Source of the DNA: Tatumella citrea
GTDB taxonomy: Bacteria > Pseudomonadota > Gammaproteobacteria > Enterobacterales > Enterobacteriaceae
Assembly: GCF_002163585.1 (NCBI RefSeq)
Contig: NZ_CP015579.1
Location: forward strand, 1-64,000
Direction: 5' to 3'
Length of the DNA stretch: 64,000 nucleotides
The position numbers and the translations under genes are program-made. The notes beneath the pieces were generated by a model. The model was given only the letters and a program-made list of their open reading frames with translations. It had not been told where the DNA came from and did not search any database. Below are positions 10,525 to 18,861 of this stretch, piece by piece (position 1 is the stretch's first letter; each line of letters starts with the position of its first letter).

Positions 10525-11778
10525 ATGCAGGAAAAACAATTAACTTTCGACCCTCGCCATCATCAGCTGACAAACTTCCAGATCTGGACCCCGGACAGCC
10601 AGTGGCTGGTTTTTGATACCCGCCCTCCGGAGGCAACTTTTAACAGCCAGACGGTTGAACGTGTAAATGTTGATAACGGTCAGAATGAAGTTCTTTATCA
10701 GGCTTCACTGGATGCTTGTGTCGGAGTGATCAGTTGCAGCCCCGTACATCCTGAACGTTATGTCTGTATTCATGGGCCGGAGAATCCTGATGAGTCCTGG
10801 CATTATGATTTCCATCACCGCCGTGGCGTAATCATCGAAGAAGGCAATGCCGTCACTCTGGATGCCTGTGATATTACCCCGCCTTATACTCCGGGTGCAT
10901 TGCGTGGTGGGACACATGTTCATATGTTTGATAGTAAAGGGGAGTTTCTCAGTTTTACTTACAATGATCATGTTATGCATGAGCGCTCATCTGCAGAGGA
11001 TATGCGTAATGTTGGCGTTGCGGTACCACTGTATCCGGTTATTGTTAGCAGACAGCATCCACGGGAATATAATGGCAGCCATTTTTGCGTGCTGGTCAGC
11101 CAGACGACGGTGAATCCCCAACCCGGAAGTGATCAGATTAACCGGGCCTATGAGGAAGGATGGGTCGGTATGGCCGGTTACCAGAAAGCCAGTGGTGAAT
11201 GGCAGCGCCGGGCGCTGGTGTTTATCGGAGATACACTCTCTGCCGATGGGCATAAGATCCCTGAAATTTTTATTGCCGATTTGCCTGAACACCCTGAGGA
11301 CTATGCCTCTGCCGGTGATTTCCCGTTACAGGGGCTTGGGGATCGTTTGCCTTATCCACCTCAGGGGGTGGTTCAGAGAAGGCTTACTTACACGCAAGGG
11401 ATTGCGTTACAACCTCGTCACTGGTTACGTACTTCACCTGACGGCAGCACCATTTCTTTTCTGATGGCTGATGAGCAGGGCATTATCCAGTTGTGGACGA
11501 TTTCACCTTTAGGTGGAATGCCTAAACAGATAACCCGGCTGGCTGACAGTATTGCCTCGGTAGTCAACTGGCATCCGCAGGGCAGGATGGTGGCTTTTGT
11601 ATGTGATAACAGTGTAATGACCTGTGATGTTCGTTCAGGTCAATGTCAGCGATTGACTTCCCGCACTGCACAGGCTCCCTGTGGCGATGCGGTAGTCTGG
11701 TCTCCCGACGGGCTGAAGATCGCTTATATGAGGGATATCAGCGGTTGGAGGCAGCTGTTTATGGTGACGGATTTTTAG
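10525..11778 (+). CDS. yidR: YidR-like beta-propeller protein (DUF3748)
   Basis: The 417-residue product matches E. coli YidR in length and in its position next to yidQ and ibpA. It contains TolB/WD40-like repeats such as DSQWLVFDTRPPE (around 32-44), SPDGSTISFLMADEQG (around 311-326) and SPDGLKIAYMRD (near the end), which suggest a beta-propeller. No signal peptide is evident, so it is probably cytoplasmic. The function is unknown; oligopeptidase- or TolB-like scaffolding is possible but unproven. Its 3' end overlaps the 3' end of the convergent yidQ gene by 20 bases. Confidence 0.85.
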   Translation: MQEKQLTFDPRHHQLTNFQIWTPDSQWLVFDTRPPEATFNSQTVERVNVDNGQNEVLYQASLDACVGVISCSPVHPERYVCIHGPENPDESWHYDFHHRRGVIIEEGNAVTLDACDITPPYTPGALRGGTHVHMFDSKGEFLSFTYNDHVMHERSSAEDMRNVGVAVPLYPVIVSRQHPREYNGSHFCVLVSQTTVNPQPGSDQINRAYEEGWVGMAGYQKASGEWQRRALVFIGDTLSADGHKIPEIFIADLPEHPEDYASAGDFPLQGLGDRLPYPPQGVVQRRLTYTQGIALQPRHWLRTSPDGSTISFLMADEQGIIQLWTISPLGGMPKQITRLADSIASVVNWHPQGRMVAFVCDNSVMTCDVRSGQCQRLTSRTAQAPCGDAVVWSPDGLKIAYMRDISGWRQLFMVTDF

Positions 11779-12127
11779 CAGTAATAACCGGCGAGGACGG
11801 CATCATAGTATCTGTCTTTGCCAGGGTTTCGCTTTCTGTGACTCTGGCATGCAGTGAACTTCCTCCGGAATTGCTGTCTTTACGGAAATAATCCCAGGGT
11901 ACCAGCAGAGTATCCATTACGGCAGAAAATGGGTAATCGACCGCCGCCAGCGTTTTAATCGGCCAGCGTGTATTCTGGTCTTCCAGTATTTCAGTATTTG
12001 CCCGGGTACCTGAATAGTACCCTTGTTCCGGGCCAGTATGTGACATCACACTGGAACAGCCAGTAGCAGAAAACGCACACCAGACAATCATACCTGCTGT
12101 CGGGATCCGGTTGGTTACTTTAATCAT
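11759..12127 (-). CDS. yidQ: YidQ/YceK-family lipoprotein
   Basis: The 122-residue protein begins MIKVTNRIPTAGMIVWCAFS and has a lipoprotein signal with Cys24 in SATGCSS as the likely lipidation site. The conserved middle part YSGTRANTEILED and the segment AAVDYPFSAVMDTLLVPWDY are typical of the DUF1375 (YceK/YidQ) family of small outer-membrane lipoproteins of unknown role. It is convergent with yidR, overlapping it by 20 bases, and divergent from ibpA, as in E. coli. The C-terminal 30 residues are low-complexity and may be variable. Confidence 0.85.
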   Translation of the reverse strand: MIKVTNRIPTAGMIVWCAFSATGCSSVMSHTGPEQGYYSGTRANTEILEDQNTRWPIKTLAAVDYPFSAVMDTLLVPWDYFRKDSNSGGSSLHARVTESETLAKTDTMMPSSPVITAKNPSP

Positions 12128-12259
12128 AGTCGTCCCTTTTTATCCTCTAAAACCGATTTTCAGACAGCTTTACTTGTTGCTGATATAAGTCAGATGACTG
12201 CGACGGTTCTTAGAGTGTAAGACAATTCTCATTAGTTACCCTAAAAAAACCTCGATTTG

Positions 12260-12287
12260 CTTGAAAAAAATGCGATCGCCCCCATTT
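12260..12287 (+). promoter_or_regulatory. Sigma-32 heat-shock promoter of ibpA
   Basis: CTTGAAA at 12260-12266 is a perfect sigma-32 -35 element. CCCCATTT at 12280-12287 is a near-perfect -10 element (consensus CCCCATNT), with a 13-base spacer. It lies about 100 bases before the ibpA start, leaving room for a structured leader. Confidence 0.92.
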
Positions 12288-12293
12288 TAAAAG

Positions 12294-12389
12294 TAACGTT
12301 GCAGTATATCGCCGTCAGGGATATCTGCACTTAGTGGCCTGTCCTGCAGGGAAGGCTATACATACTTGCTGAAATTCAGGAGTTTGATT
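12294..12389 (+). promoter_or_regulatory. ROSE-type RNA thermometer in ibpA leader
   Basis: TTGCT at 12366-12370 faces the Shine-Dalgarno AGGAG at 12378-12382. The pairing is T-A, C-G, a G opposite G, then T-A and T-G, which is the diagnostic ROSE element that masks the ribosome-binding site at low temperature. The leader begins near 12294, judged from the sigma-32 promoter. Upstream hairpins are expected but were not folded. Confidence 0.82.
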
Positions 12390-12815
12390 ATGCGTAACTT
12401 TGATCTTTCACCACTGTACCGTTCTGCTATCGGTTTTGACCGTTTATTTAACCTGCTGGAATCTAATCCTAATCAGGCGAACGGTGGCTACCCTCCTTAT
12501 AATGTTGAACTGGTTGATGACACCCACTATCGGATTACAATCGCGGTGGCTGGCTTTTCACAGCAGGAACTGGATATTACTTTCCATGACAACATGCTGA
12601 TGGTCAGGGGTTCTCATCCTGTTGAACAACCAGAGAAAAAATATCTCTACCAGGGAATTGCTGAACGTAATTTCGAACGTAAATTCCAACTGGCAGACCA
12701 TATCGTTGTCCGCGATGCACGGCTGGAAAATGGGTTGTTGAGCATTGATCTTGAGCGTATTACTCCCGAAGAAGTAAAACCTCGTCGTATTGAAATCAGT
12801 GACTCTGCCCGCTAA
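12390..12815 (+). CDS. ibpA: Small heat-shock protein IbpA
   Basis: IbpA is an alpha-crystallin-type small heat-shock protein that coats aggregating proteins and passes them to ClpB/DnaK. The 141-residue product starts [20 protein letters not shown] at ATG 12390, downstream of AGGAG; an upstream in-frame TTG lies inside the leader and is rejected. The alpha-crystallin domain runs roughly 38-125 ([20 protein letters not shown], then [17 protein letters not shown]), and the C-terminal IEI anchor motif is present in PRRIEIS. Regulation is by sigma-32 plus an RNA thermometer. No ibpB follows; a terminator lies directly downstream, so this strain has a single ibp gene at this locus. Confidence 0.97.
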   Translation: MRNFDLSPLYRSAIGFDRLFNLLESNPNQANGGYPPYNVELVDDTHYRITIAVAGFSQQELDITFHDNMLMVRGSHPVEQPEKKYLYQGIAERNFERKFQLADHIVVRDARLENGLLSIDLERITPEEVKPRRIEISDSAR

Positions 12816-12842
12816 TGATTATGGCCAGATAATGATTTAAAG

Positions 12843-12872
12843 AACGCCGCAAAATTTGCGGCGTTTTTTTTA
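12843..12872 (+). terminator. Terminator between ibpA and eamA
   Basis: AACGCCGCAAA at 12843-12853 and TTTGCGGCGTT at 12855-12865 make a GC-rich stem followed by a T-run to 12871. It serves ibpA. The symmetric stem may also slow the convergent eamA transcript, whose stop codon lies at its edge. Confidence 0.9.
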
Positions 12873-13787
12873 TCTGCTGCCTGCGGTTGTGCTGCGTTGT
12901 CGCTGGCGGATTCTGCCGGCGAAGGTATTTACCAGCAGACCAGCGATAATCACCACAATTCCTGTCATCTGGGCTGGGCTCATTGTTTCATGCAATAAAA
13001 TGGATGCACTGAGTATTCCTGCCACGGGCACCAGCAATGCCATAGGTGCGACCCGTGATGCTTCATAGCGACCCAACAATCCTCCCCACAAACCGTAACC
13101 GACAATAGTCGATAAAAATGAGAGGTAAATAACCGAAAATATTCCTGTGGTGGAGAAATTGATCAGGCTGGTCTTTATGGCCACGGCACCGTCAAACAAC
13201 CAGCTAGAGAGCATAAAAGGCAACAAAGGAATAAAGGCGCTCCAGACAACCAGCGACATAGCAGGTACCGGATGGTGGCGCATAATGACTTTATTAGTAA
13301 TATTTCCAAGACCCCAACAAAATGCGGCTGCCAGTGTCAGTAGTAAAGCGATGAGTGGCATGCCATGTCGGGTATCTCCTGCCAGGCTGTGTTCTGCAAG
13401 GAAAATCATTCCCAGCACCGAAATCAGCAGGCCAACAAAATTATACCAGCGCAGCGATTCTTTCAGAAAAACGGCGCCAAACAGCAAGGTGAAAAACACC
13501 TGAGCTTGCAGAATCAGTGATGCCAGGCCCGCAGGCATGCCGAGTTTTATCGACAGGAATAGAAAAGCAAACTGACCAAAACTGATTGTCAGTCCATAGG
13601 CCAGCAGCCATTTAAACGGAACTGCAGGCCTCGGAATAAACAGGCAGGCGGGAAATGCCACCAGGGCAAAGCGCAGTGTTGCAAGTAAGAAAGGGGGGAT
13701 ACCTTCCAGGCCGACTTTGATAATAACGAAATTTATACCCCAGATAATCACTACACATAATGCCAGTAACACATCTTTAAATCGCAT
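12870..13787 (-). CDS. eamA: EamA-type drug/metabolite transporter
   Basis: This 305-residue integral membrane protein has about ten hydrophobic segments arranged as two EamA repeats, the hallmark of the DMT superfamily. The sequence closely resembles E. coli EamA (YdeD), an exporter of cysteine and O-acetylserine, in stretches such as NFVIIKVGL, YGLTISFGQFAFLF, GMPAGLASLILQAQ and GLLGRYEASRVAP. The symbol rests on this remembered similarity; a paralogous DMT exporter cannot be excluded. It is convergent with ibpA. The avtA gene lies 30 bases upstream on the same strand, so the two may be cotranscribed. That would fit amino-acid overflow export beside an alanine/valine transaminase. Confidence 0.82.
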   Translation of the reverse strand: MRFKDVLLALCVVIIWGINFVIIKVGLEGIPPFLLATLRFALVAFPACLFIPRPAVPFKWLLAYGLTISFGQFAFLFLSIKLGMPAGLASLILQAQVFFTLLFGAVFLKESLRWYNFVGLLISVLGMIFLAEHSLAGDTRHGMPLIALLLTLAAAFCWGLGNITNKVIMRHHPVPAMSLVVWSAFIPLLPFMLSSWLFDGAVAIKTSLINFSTTGIFSVIYLSFLSTIVGYGLWGGLLGRYEASRVAPMALLVPVAGILSASILLHETMSPAQMTGIVVIIAGLLVNTFAGRIRQRQRSTTAGSR

Positions 13788-13817
13788 AATTAAGCCTGTG
13801 GCCCGTAAAGGTTAATA

Positions 13818-15071
13818 TTAATTTTCTGCAGAAAAAACCTGATCCAGTTCCTCTGCAAGGAGAATTATTGCCCGTTCTATCTCTTGATTATCAGGGACAT
13901 AATTCATACGCATACACTGACGGGTATGTTGCCATTCACCGTCTAATCCCGGGAAGAAGAAATGGCCTGGTACCATCAATACGCCTCTTGCCTTTAGCCG
14001 TTGATAGAGTTCTTCTGTAGACACCGGCAGATTATGGAACCACAGCCAGAGAAAAATGGCTCCTTCCGGTTTATGGATCAGACAGCGCTCTTCGGGGATA
14101 TAACGACGAATCAGGGCGATAGTTTCGGCCACTTTATTTTGATAATAGGGTCTGATGACCTGCTCTGATAGCCGGAGTAAATCTCCACGGCAAAGCATCT
14201 CATGAGCAATGGCCGGACCTACACTCCCCGGAGCCAGGCTGATGATACCGTTCATATTACCGAGTGCCCGGATGGTCTCTTCATTTGCGATGATAATTCC
14301 ACAGCGAGCCCCGGGCAGTCCCAGCTTAGAGAGACTCATACACAGAATGATATTTGGGTTCCACAGTGCCCTGGCTTCGGTAAAAATGATGCCGGGAAAC
14401 GGCAGCCCATAAGCATTATCAATCAGCAGTGGAATATTATGTTGCCGGGCGAGTTGATCCAGGCCAGTCAGTTCTTCATCGGTAATCACGTTGCCGGTTG
14501 GATTCGTCGGGCGCGAAACGCACATCAGACCAATATCATCCCCGACCACAAGATTTTCCATATCGACATGGTACTTGAACTGCCCTTCCGGCAGACGACT
14601 GATTGTCGGTCTGGCCGCGACGAACAGATCTTCTTCCAGCCCGGCATCGGCATAACCGAGGTATTCGGGGGTCAGGGGGAATAAGACTTTGCGTGTGGAC
14701 CCGTCAGCCTGTTTACCGGCAAACAGATTAAACAGATAGAAAAAAGCACTCTGACTACCGTTGGTCAGGGCAATATTTTTAGCCGAAATATCCCAGCCCT
14801 GGCTTTCTTTCAGGGTTGTCGCAAGGCTCTCCAGCAGGACATCTTTACCACGCGGACCGTCATAGTTACAGAGTGCCTCTGTCAACACGCCACTCTGCTG
14901 CATTTCTGCAAGCAACTGCCAAAAATAGTCATCCATTTCAGGGATCTTCGCCGGGTTACCCCCGCCGAGCATGACTGTACCCGGGGTGCGTAAACCACGC
15001 CCCATATCTTCCATTAAACGGGAAATTCCTGTCTGACGGGTAAATTTGTTGCCGAACTGAGAAAAATGCAT
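13818..15071 (-). CDS. avtA: Valine-pyruvate aminotransferase AvtA
   Basis: AvtA is a PLP-dependent transaminase (transaminase C) that makes alanine from pyruvate with valine as donor. The 417 residues equal the E. coli length. The PLP lysine is Lys249 in CMSLSKLGLPGARCG, and the cofactor-contacting SRPTNPTGN lies at 186-194. The end of the substrate site FPGLDGEWQHTRQCMRMNYV is well conserved. It is followed on the same strand by eamA. ghrB lies 94 bases upstream, with a hairpin in the gap. Confidence 0.97.
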   Translation of the reverse strand: MHFSQFGNKFTRQTGISRLMEDMGRGLRTPGTVMLGGGNPAKIPEMDDYFWQLLAEMQQSGVLTEALCNYDGPRGKDVLLESLATTLKESQGWDISAKNIALTNGSQSAFFYLFNLFAGKQADGSTRKVLFPLTPEYLGYADAGLEEDLFVAARPTISRLPEGQFKYHVDMENLVVGDDIGLMCVSRPTNPTGNVITDEELTGLDQLARQHNIPLLIDNAYGLPFPGIIFTEARALWNPNIILCMSLSKLGLPGARCGIIIANEETIRALGNMNGIISLAPGSVGPAIAHEMLCRGDLLRLSEQVIRPYYQNKVAETIALIRRYIPEERCLIHKPEGAIFLWLWFHNLPVSTEELYQRLKARGVLMVPGHFFFPGLDGEWQHTRQCMRMNYVPDNQEIERAIILLAEELDQVFSAEN

Positions 15072-15110
15072 AGCAGGAGAAATTGGTTAATCGCAGGTGC
15101 TGTCACGATA

Positions 15111-15131
15111 GCGCCCGTCTAATACGGGCGC
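15111..15131 (-). terminator. Hairpin between ghrB and avtA
   Basis: GCGCCCGT at 15111-15118 and ACGGGCGC at 15124-15131 form a perfect 8-bp GC-rich stem with a five-base loop. It lies 35 bases after the ghrB stop on the minus strand. No T-run follows in that direction, so it may be a weak terminator or a 3' stabiliser. Confidence 0.5.
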
Positions 15132-15165
15132 AATATTAATGATGTTTAATATGAAAATTAAAATA

Positions 15166-16143
15166 TTATTGTTGCTTCACCGACTGCGGATTGACGCAAT
15201 TTTTGTCCAGTTTCCCGGCCAGTGCGGCGATCAGGTTTTCTACCCCTTCTTGCTTCATTGCATAACGTGTCTGATGGGTTGCTGAACCGACATGCGGCAA
15301 AGTGACGACGTTGGGTAATGTCAGGAGTTCTGCGTCGGCAGGTATGGGTTCGTGTTCAAATACATCCAGGCCTGCGGCATAAATTTGCTTGTTTTTCAGT
15401 GCATCAGTCAGTGCTTGTTGGTCAACGACAGCACCGCGACCGGCATTAACCAACACCGCTCCGGGTTTCATTAATGCCAGTTGCCGCGCTCCAATCAACT
15501 GCCGTGTTTCATCAGAGAGAGGTAAAATAATGCAGACAAAGTCGCTTTTCTCCAGCAATTCGTCGAGACAGCAATACTGAGCCGAAAAACGCTGTTCTGC
15601 ATCCGGATGATTTTTACGCGCGTTATACAGAATATCCATGCTGAAACCAAGATGTGCACGCTGTGCGACTGCCATGCCAATCCGTCCCATACCGATAATA
15701 CCGAGCGTTTTATGATGCACATCGATACTGAATAATTCCGGTGTGATGCTTTTCTGCCATTGGCCAGCTTTGACCCAACTATCCAGCCAGGTAATGTGAC
15801 GGGCACTGGCGAGGATCAGTGCAAAAATGGTATCGGCAACCGTTTCACTTAATATGGTGGTATGCATCAGAGCAATGTGCCGTGCATTCAGGGCATCAAG
15901 ATCGAACAGATCGTACCCGGCCGTGAGAGTAGAGCAGACACGCAGTGCCGGCATTCTGTCCAGCAGTTGCTGATCCACTTTGGCACCAGAGCCCAGAAGC
16001 CCGACGGCCTGAGAAAAGGCAGTGGCGTGTTGTGTGACTGTGTTCTCGCTCAGGTCGCTAACTTCGGTTATCTGACAATGTTCCGACAGAAGGCTCAGCA
16101 ATTCAGCAGGTAAAGATTTATACACGATAACCGGGGGTTTCAT
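15166..16143 (-). CDS. ghrB: 2-ketoaldonate/hydroxypyruvate reductase GhrB
   Basis: GhrB reduces glyoxylate, hydroxypyruvate and 2-keto-gluconate using NADPH and belongs to the D-2-hydroxyacid dehydrogenase family. The 325-residue protein (E. coli 324) shows the nucleotide-binding GMGRIG at 151-156 and the catalytic triad Arg236 (NAGRG), Glu265 (VFEHEP) and His284 (LPHVGSATH). DVHHKTLGIIGMG is nearly identical to E. coli. A LacI-family regulator gene lies 257 bases upstream on the same strand, and a 19-bp perfect palindrome sits in between. This suggests local control by a ketogluconate-type signal, which is inference. Confidence 0.94.
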   Translation of the reverse strand: MKPPVIVYKSLPAELLSLLSEHCQITEVSDLSENTVTQHATAFSQAVGLLGSGAKVDQQLLDRMPALRVCSTLTAGYDLFDLDALNARHIALMHTTILSETVADTIFALILASARHITWLDSWVKAGQWQKSITPELFSIDVHHKTLGIIGMGRIGMAVAQRAHLGFSMDILYNARKNHPDAEQRFSAQYCCLDELLEKSDFVCIILPLSDETRQLIGARQLALMKPGAVLVNAGRGAVVDQQALTDALKNKQIYAAGLDVFEHEPIPADAELLTLPNVVTLPHVGSATHQTRYAMKQEGVENLIAALAGKLDKNCVNPQSVKQQ

Positions 16144-16284
16144 TCCGCCTCTCCTGGTTTTTCAGGTTGTGATTAATGAAAGCCCGAAAAACGGGCAGCA
16201 GCAGATATTCTGTGTTGCATAACAACAGATACCCTGAGGCCAGAGATTGAGCCACTTTTCTGCGGGAACAAATCGATAATCCCA

Positions 16285-16304
16285 CAGCTGCCAGCAGGCA
16301 GCTG
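16285..16304 (-). promoter_or_regulatory. Stem-loop in the ghrB upstream region
   Basis: CAGCTGCC at 16285-16292 and GGCAGCTG at 16297-16304 form a perfect 8-bp stem with an AGCA loop. There is no T-run on either side. It lies between the palindrome at 16317-16335 and ghrB, so it could be part of the ghrB leader or a LacI-gene terminator lacking a U-tract. Confidence 0.45.
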
Positions 16305-16316
16305 CGACAATATCCG

Positions 16317-16335
16317 AAAGGTTAATTTAACCTTT
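16317..16335. promoter_or_regulatory. 19-bp perfect palindrome, putative operator
   Basis: The site is AAAGGTTAA, a central T, then TTAACCTTT, a perfect 9+1+9 palindrome in the only gap between the LacI-family gene and ghrB. Its size and symmetry suit a LacI-family dimer. A related GGTTAAACC at 17459-17467 lies just before the regulator's own start codon, which would fit autoregulation. Confidence 0.6.
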
Positions 16336-16400
16336 GTTTCGCTTTCATGGTATTACTCTTGCCTGCCGGATCGTCACATTTTATGACAGAGAAAATCGGG

Positions 16401-17444
16401 TCACTGGCCAGGCAGAGTGACCTGTAATGGCTGACTTGAACCGCGGATCACCAGTTCACCAGTAAAGAAGTGCTCAGTACGCTCTGAGTCTGTCTGTTTA
16501 ATACGATTGATGACACTTTGCAGAGAGCGATAGCCTATCTGATGAGTTGGTTGCTTCAGTGTAGTAATTCCGGTGCCAACCAGTGATGACCAGTTCATCT
16601 CATCAAAACCTACCAACCCGACATCAGTACCGCAGACAATACCTTTTGCCTGTAGCTGTTTAACTACCTGCAATGTCAAAGAACCATTGGCAGTAATAAT
16701 TGCACAGCGCTGGTGGCAATTCCTGCTCAAAAAGTCGTCCAGGCAACGGTTGAGTTCAGTTTCCTGATGCAGAGCAATTTCGGTATTCTCTCCCTGTACT
16801 TCAGGATAAGTGGCAACGGTCTGGCGGAAAGTCTGGAGACGTTCCCGACGGGTATTGACGCTACCCACAGGCTCACTGATAAACAGTAAGGCAGTAAAAC
16901 CATTGTCCGCCAGATGGCGGGTTACTTTTTCGGAGGCTTCATGGTTATCGAGGCCAATAACATCGCAGTCAAAATCTTCAATTTTTCGGTCTATCAATGT
17001 CATTGGCAGACGGGATTGTTGAAGGCGGCTTAGTTCTGCTTCGTGCATACCGACAGCATTGACGATGATCCCTTCGACCTGATAGCTGCTGAGTAGCTGG
17101 ATATAATACTGTTCCAGGGAAACTTCATTGTTGGTATTGCACATCAGCAGTGTAAAGCCATAATCCCTGCAGGCGGCCTCGATGCCGCACATTATTTCTA
17201 CCGAATAAGCATTAGTAATATCAGCAATAATCAGTCCAATGAGCCGGGTCCGGCCTCGTTTCAGGCTGCGTGCCATTTGGCTTGGGCGATAATTAAGTGT
17301 AGCGATGGCCTGCTCTATTCGTGCTTTAAGCGCAGGTGACAGCACATGCAACTCACCATTCAGATAACGGGAAACACTGGTTTTTCCGGTACCTGCGGCT
17401 TTTGCGACATCACTGATAGTGGCTCTTGCTGGCCTGCTTGTCAT
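16401..17444 (-). CDS. LacI-family transcriptional regulator
   Basis: The 347-residue protein has the LacI-type DNA-binding head ATISDVAKAAGTGKTSVSRYLNGE (residues 8-31) with hinge helix PSQMARSLKRG. A periplasmic-binding-protein-like effector domain follows (LIGLIIADITNAYSVEIMCGIE, IDRKIEDFDCDVIGLDN, VGFDEMNWSSLVGTGITTLKQP). The recognition helix KTSVSRYLNGEL differs from GntR and resembles, from memory, regulators of ketogluconate and related sugar-acid genes. Its neighbour ghrB reduces 2-ketoaldonates, so a sugar-acid effector is a reasonable inference. Start ATG 17444 follows a GGAGAAGG ribosome-binding site. No specific symbol is given because the effector is unknown. Confidence 0.87.
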   Translation of the reverse strand: MTSRPARATISDVAKAAGTGKTSVSRYLNGELHVLSPALKARIEQAIATLNYRPSQMARSLKRGRTRLIGLIIADITNAYSVEIMCGIEAACRDYGFTLLMCNTNNEVSLEQYYIQLLSSYQVEGIIVNAVGMHEAELSRLQQSRLPMTLIDRKIEDFDCDVIGLDNHEASEKVTRHLADNGFTALLFISEPVGSVNTRRERLQTFRQTVATYPEVQGENTEIALHQETELNRCLDDFLSRNCHQRCAIITANGSLTLQVVKQLQAKGIVCGTDVGLVGFDEMNWSSLVGTGITTLKQPTHQIGYRSLQSVINRIKQTDSERTEHFFTGELVIRGSSQPLQVTLPGQ

Positions 17445-17558
17445 TCCATTCCTTCTCCGGTTAAACCTGCAGAACGGCAGGTTTTTGCAGGGTAATTATG
17501 CCTGTCCGTCAGATGATATTCGACCCTGCAGAGGATAGTTGTATTTTTCTGCTGTTGT

Positions 17559-18137
17559 TTATGAGGTGACAGAAGTATTGTCCGGGTGGCAAAAACAGTT
17601 GGTCTGATGATCGTTAACCATCCCTGTTGCCTGCATAAATGCATAGCAAATAGTGGGGCCGATAAATTTAAATCCCCGCTTTTTGAGAGCTCCGGACATT
17701 TTTATCGCTGCAGGGCTGGTCACCGGTGCATCCCGATAACTGGCGTAGTGACTGACGACCGGCTGATTTTCAACAAATCCCCACAGGAAATCACTAAACG
17801 ATTCACCGGCAGACTCCATTGCCAGCATTGCCTGCGCATTACTGATAATGGCATTAATTTTTCCACGATGCCGGATAATAGAAGAGTCCTGCAGCCGTTG
17901 CTCAATGTCCTCCTGAGTCATCTGTGCAATGAGTGACGGAGAGAACTGATGAAATAACCGGCGATAAGCTTCCCGTTTTCTGAGCACTGTAATCCACGAT
18001 AATCCCGCCTGCTGGCCTTCAAGACATAACATCTCGAATAAGGCTTGCGGATCTTTTTGTGGAACGCCCCATTCATGGTCATGGTAGGCAAGGTACAGCG
18101 GATCGTCACTGACCCAGAGACAGCGTTGAATTGTCAT
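17559..18137 (-). CDS. tag: DNA-3-methyladenine glycosylase I
   Basis: Tag is the constitutive glycosylase that removes 3-methyladenine from alkylated DNA. The 192-residue product starts MTIQRCLWVSDDPLYLAYHD at ATG 18137, preceded by GGGAG at good spacing; an upstream in-frame TTG is rejected. The family zinc ligands are visible as Cys6 and His19, with the C-terminal pair in NDHQTNCFCHP. The core LEGQQAGLSWITVLRKRE and the segment GFKFIGPTICYAFMQA are highly conserved. It is divergent from dnaT and upstream of the LacI-family gene on the same strand. Confidence 0.95.
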   Translation of the reverse strand: MTIQRCLWVSDDPLYLAYHDHEWGVPQKDPQALFEMLCLEGQQAGLSWITVLRKREAYRRLFHQFSPSLIAQMTQEDIEQRLQDSSIIRHRGKINAIISNAQAMLAMESAGESFSDFLWGFVENQPVVSHYASYRDAPVTSPAAIKMSGALKKRGFKFIGPTICYAFMQATGMVNDHQTNCFCHPDNTSVTS

Positions 18138-18315
18138 TATCGCTCCCGAAAATGTTGCCAAAGTTCCCCTATTCTAGCCGGGCATGGCAAAAGGGGCAGG
18201 AATATTCACCGCATGTTTTTGCGATCCACGCCGACAAACTTGATACACTATAGTGAAGTGGTTTCGCGATATGAGGTTTACGCGGGACGGGAAATTTTAT
18301 CAGTCAGGTTCTGTT

Positions 18316-18861
18316 ATGCCGGTTAAACTTTTAGCTTCATCTGTCATCGGGCTGGACGAATTCAGCCAAAATCCACTCTCGGCACTGCAAAGTGCAGGGC
18401 AGGGTACTCTTGCGGTATTTCATCAGAATGCCCCGGTGATGTATGCGTTGACGGCAGAACGGCTGGCAGAATTGCTGGCTGCGGAATCAGCTTTGCAGCG
18501 GCCAACGGATGTGGCGCTGGATGATCAGTTTTTTGATCAGCAGGAAGTTTCACCAGCCTCTTTGCGTATTCCTGCCGGAAAATTTCCTATGTTTGCCGGA
18601 TGGCAGCCAGACCAGGATTTTTTGCGCCAGGCTGCAATATGGGGGATAGCGTTGGGCGAACCCGTCAGTGATGAAGAGTTAGCGTCTTTTGTGTCCTACT
18701 GGCAGGCAGAAGGCCGGACATTTCATCATATTCAGTGGCAACAGAAACTGGCCCGCTCTCTGCAGGCAGGCAGAGTGAATAAATATCCTCAGACTCGCCG
18801 CGATCATACTCAGGTGGCGGAACCTGACCGTCAGATCCCTAATGGTTTCAGGGGGGAATAA
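18316..18861 (+). CDS. dnaT: Primosomal protein DnaT
   Basis: DnaT (primosomal protein i) works with PriA and PriB in replication restart by helping DnaC-DnaB load at repaired forks. The ATG at 18316 gives a 181-residue protein (E. coli 179). Conserved stretches are NAPVMYALTAERLAELLA, KFPMFAGWQPDQDFLRQAA, ELASFVSYWQAEGRTFHH and WQQKLARSLQ, the single-strand-DNA-binding part. The upstream in-frame ATG at 18253 would add 21 residues not seen in the family. The stop overlaps the dnaC start (TAATG), so the pair is translationally coupled. N-terminal divergence from E. coli is marked, as usual. Confidence 0.94.
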   Translation: MPVKLLASSVIGLDEFSQNPLSALQSAGQGTLAVFHQNAPVMYALTAERLAELLAAESALQRPTDVALDDQFFDQQEVSPASLRIPAGKFPMFAGWQPDQDFLRQAAIWGIALGEPVSDEELASFVSYWQAEGRTFHHIQWQQKLARSLQAGRVNKYPQTRRDHTQVAEPDRQIPNGFRGE

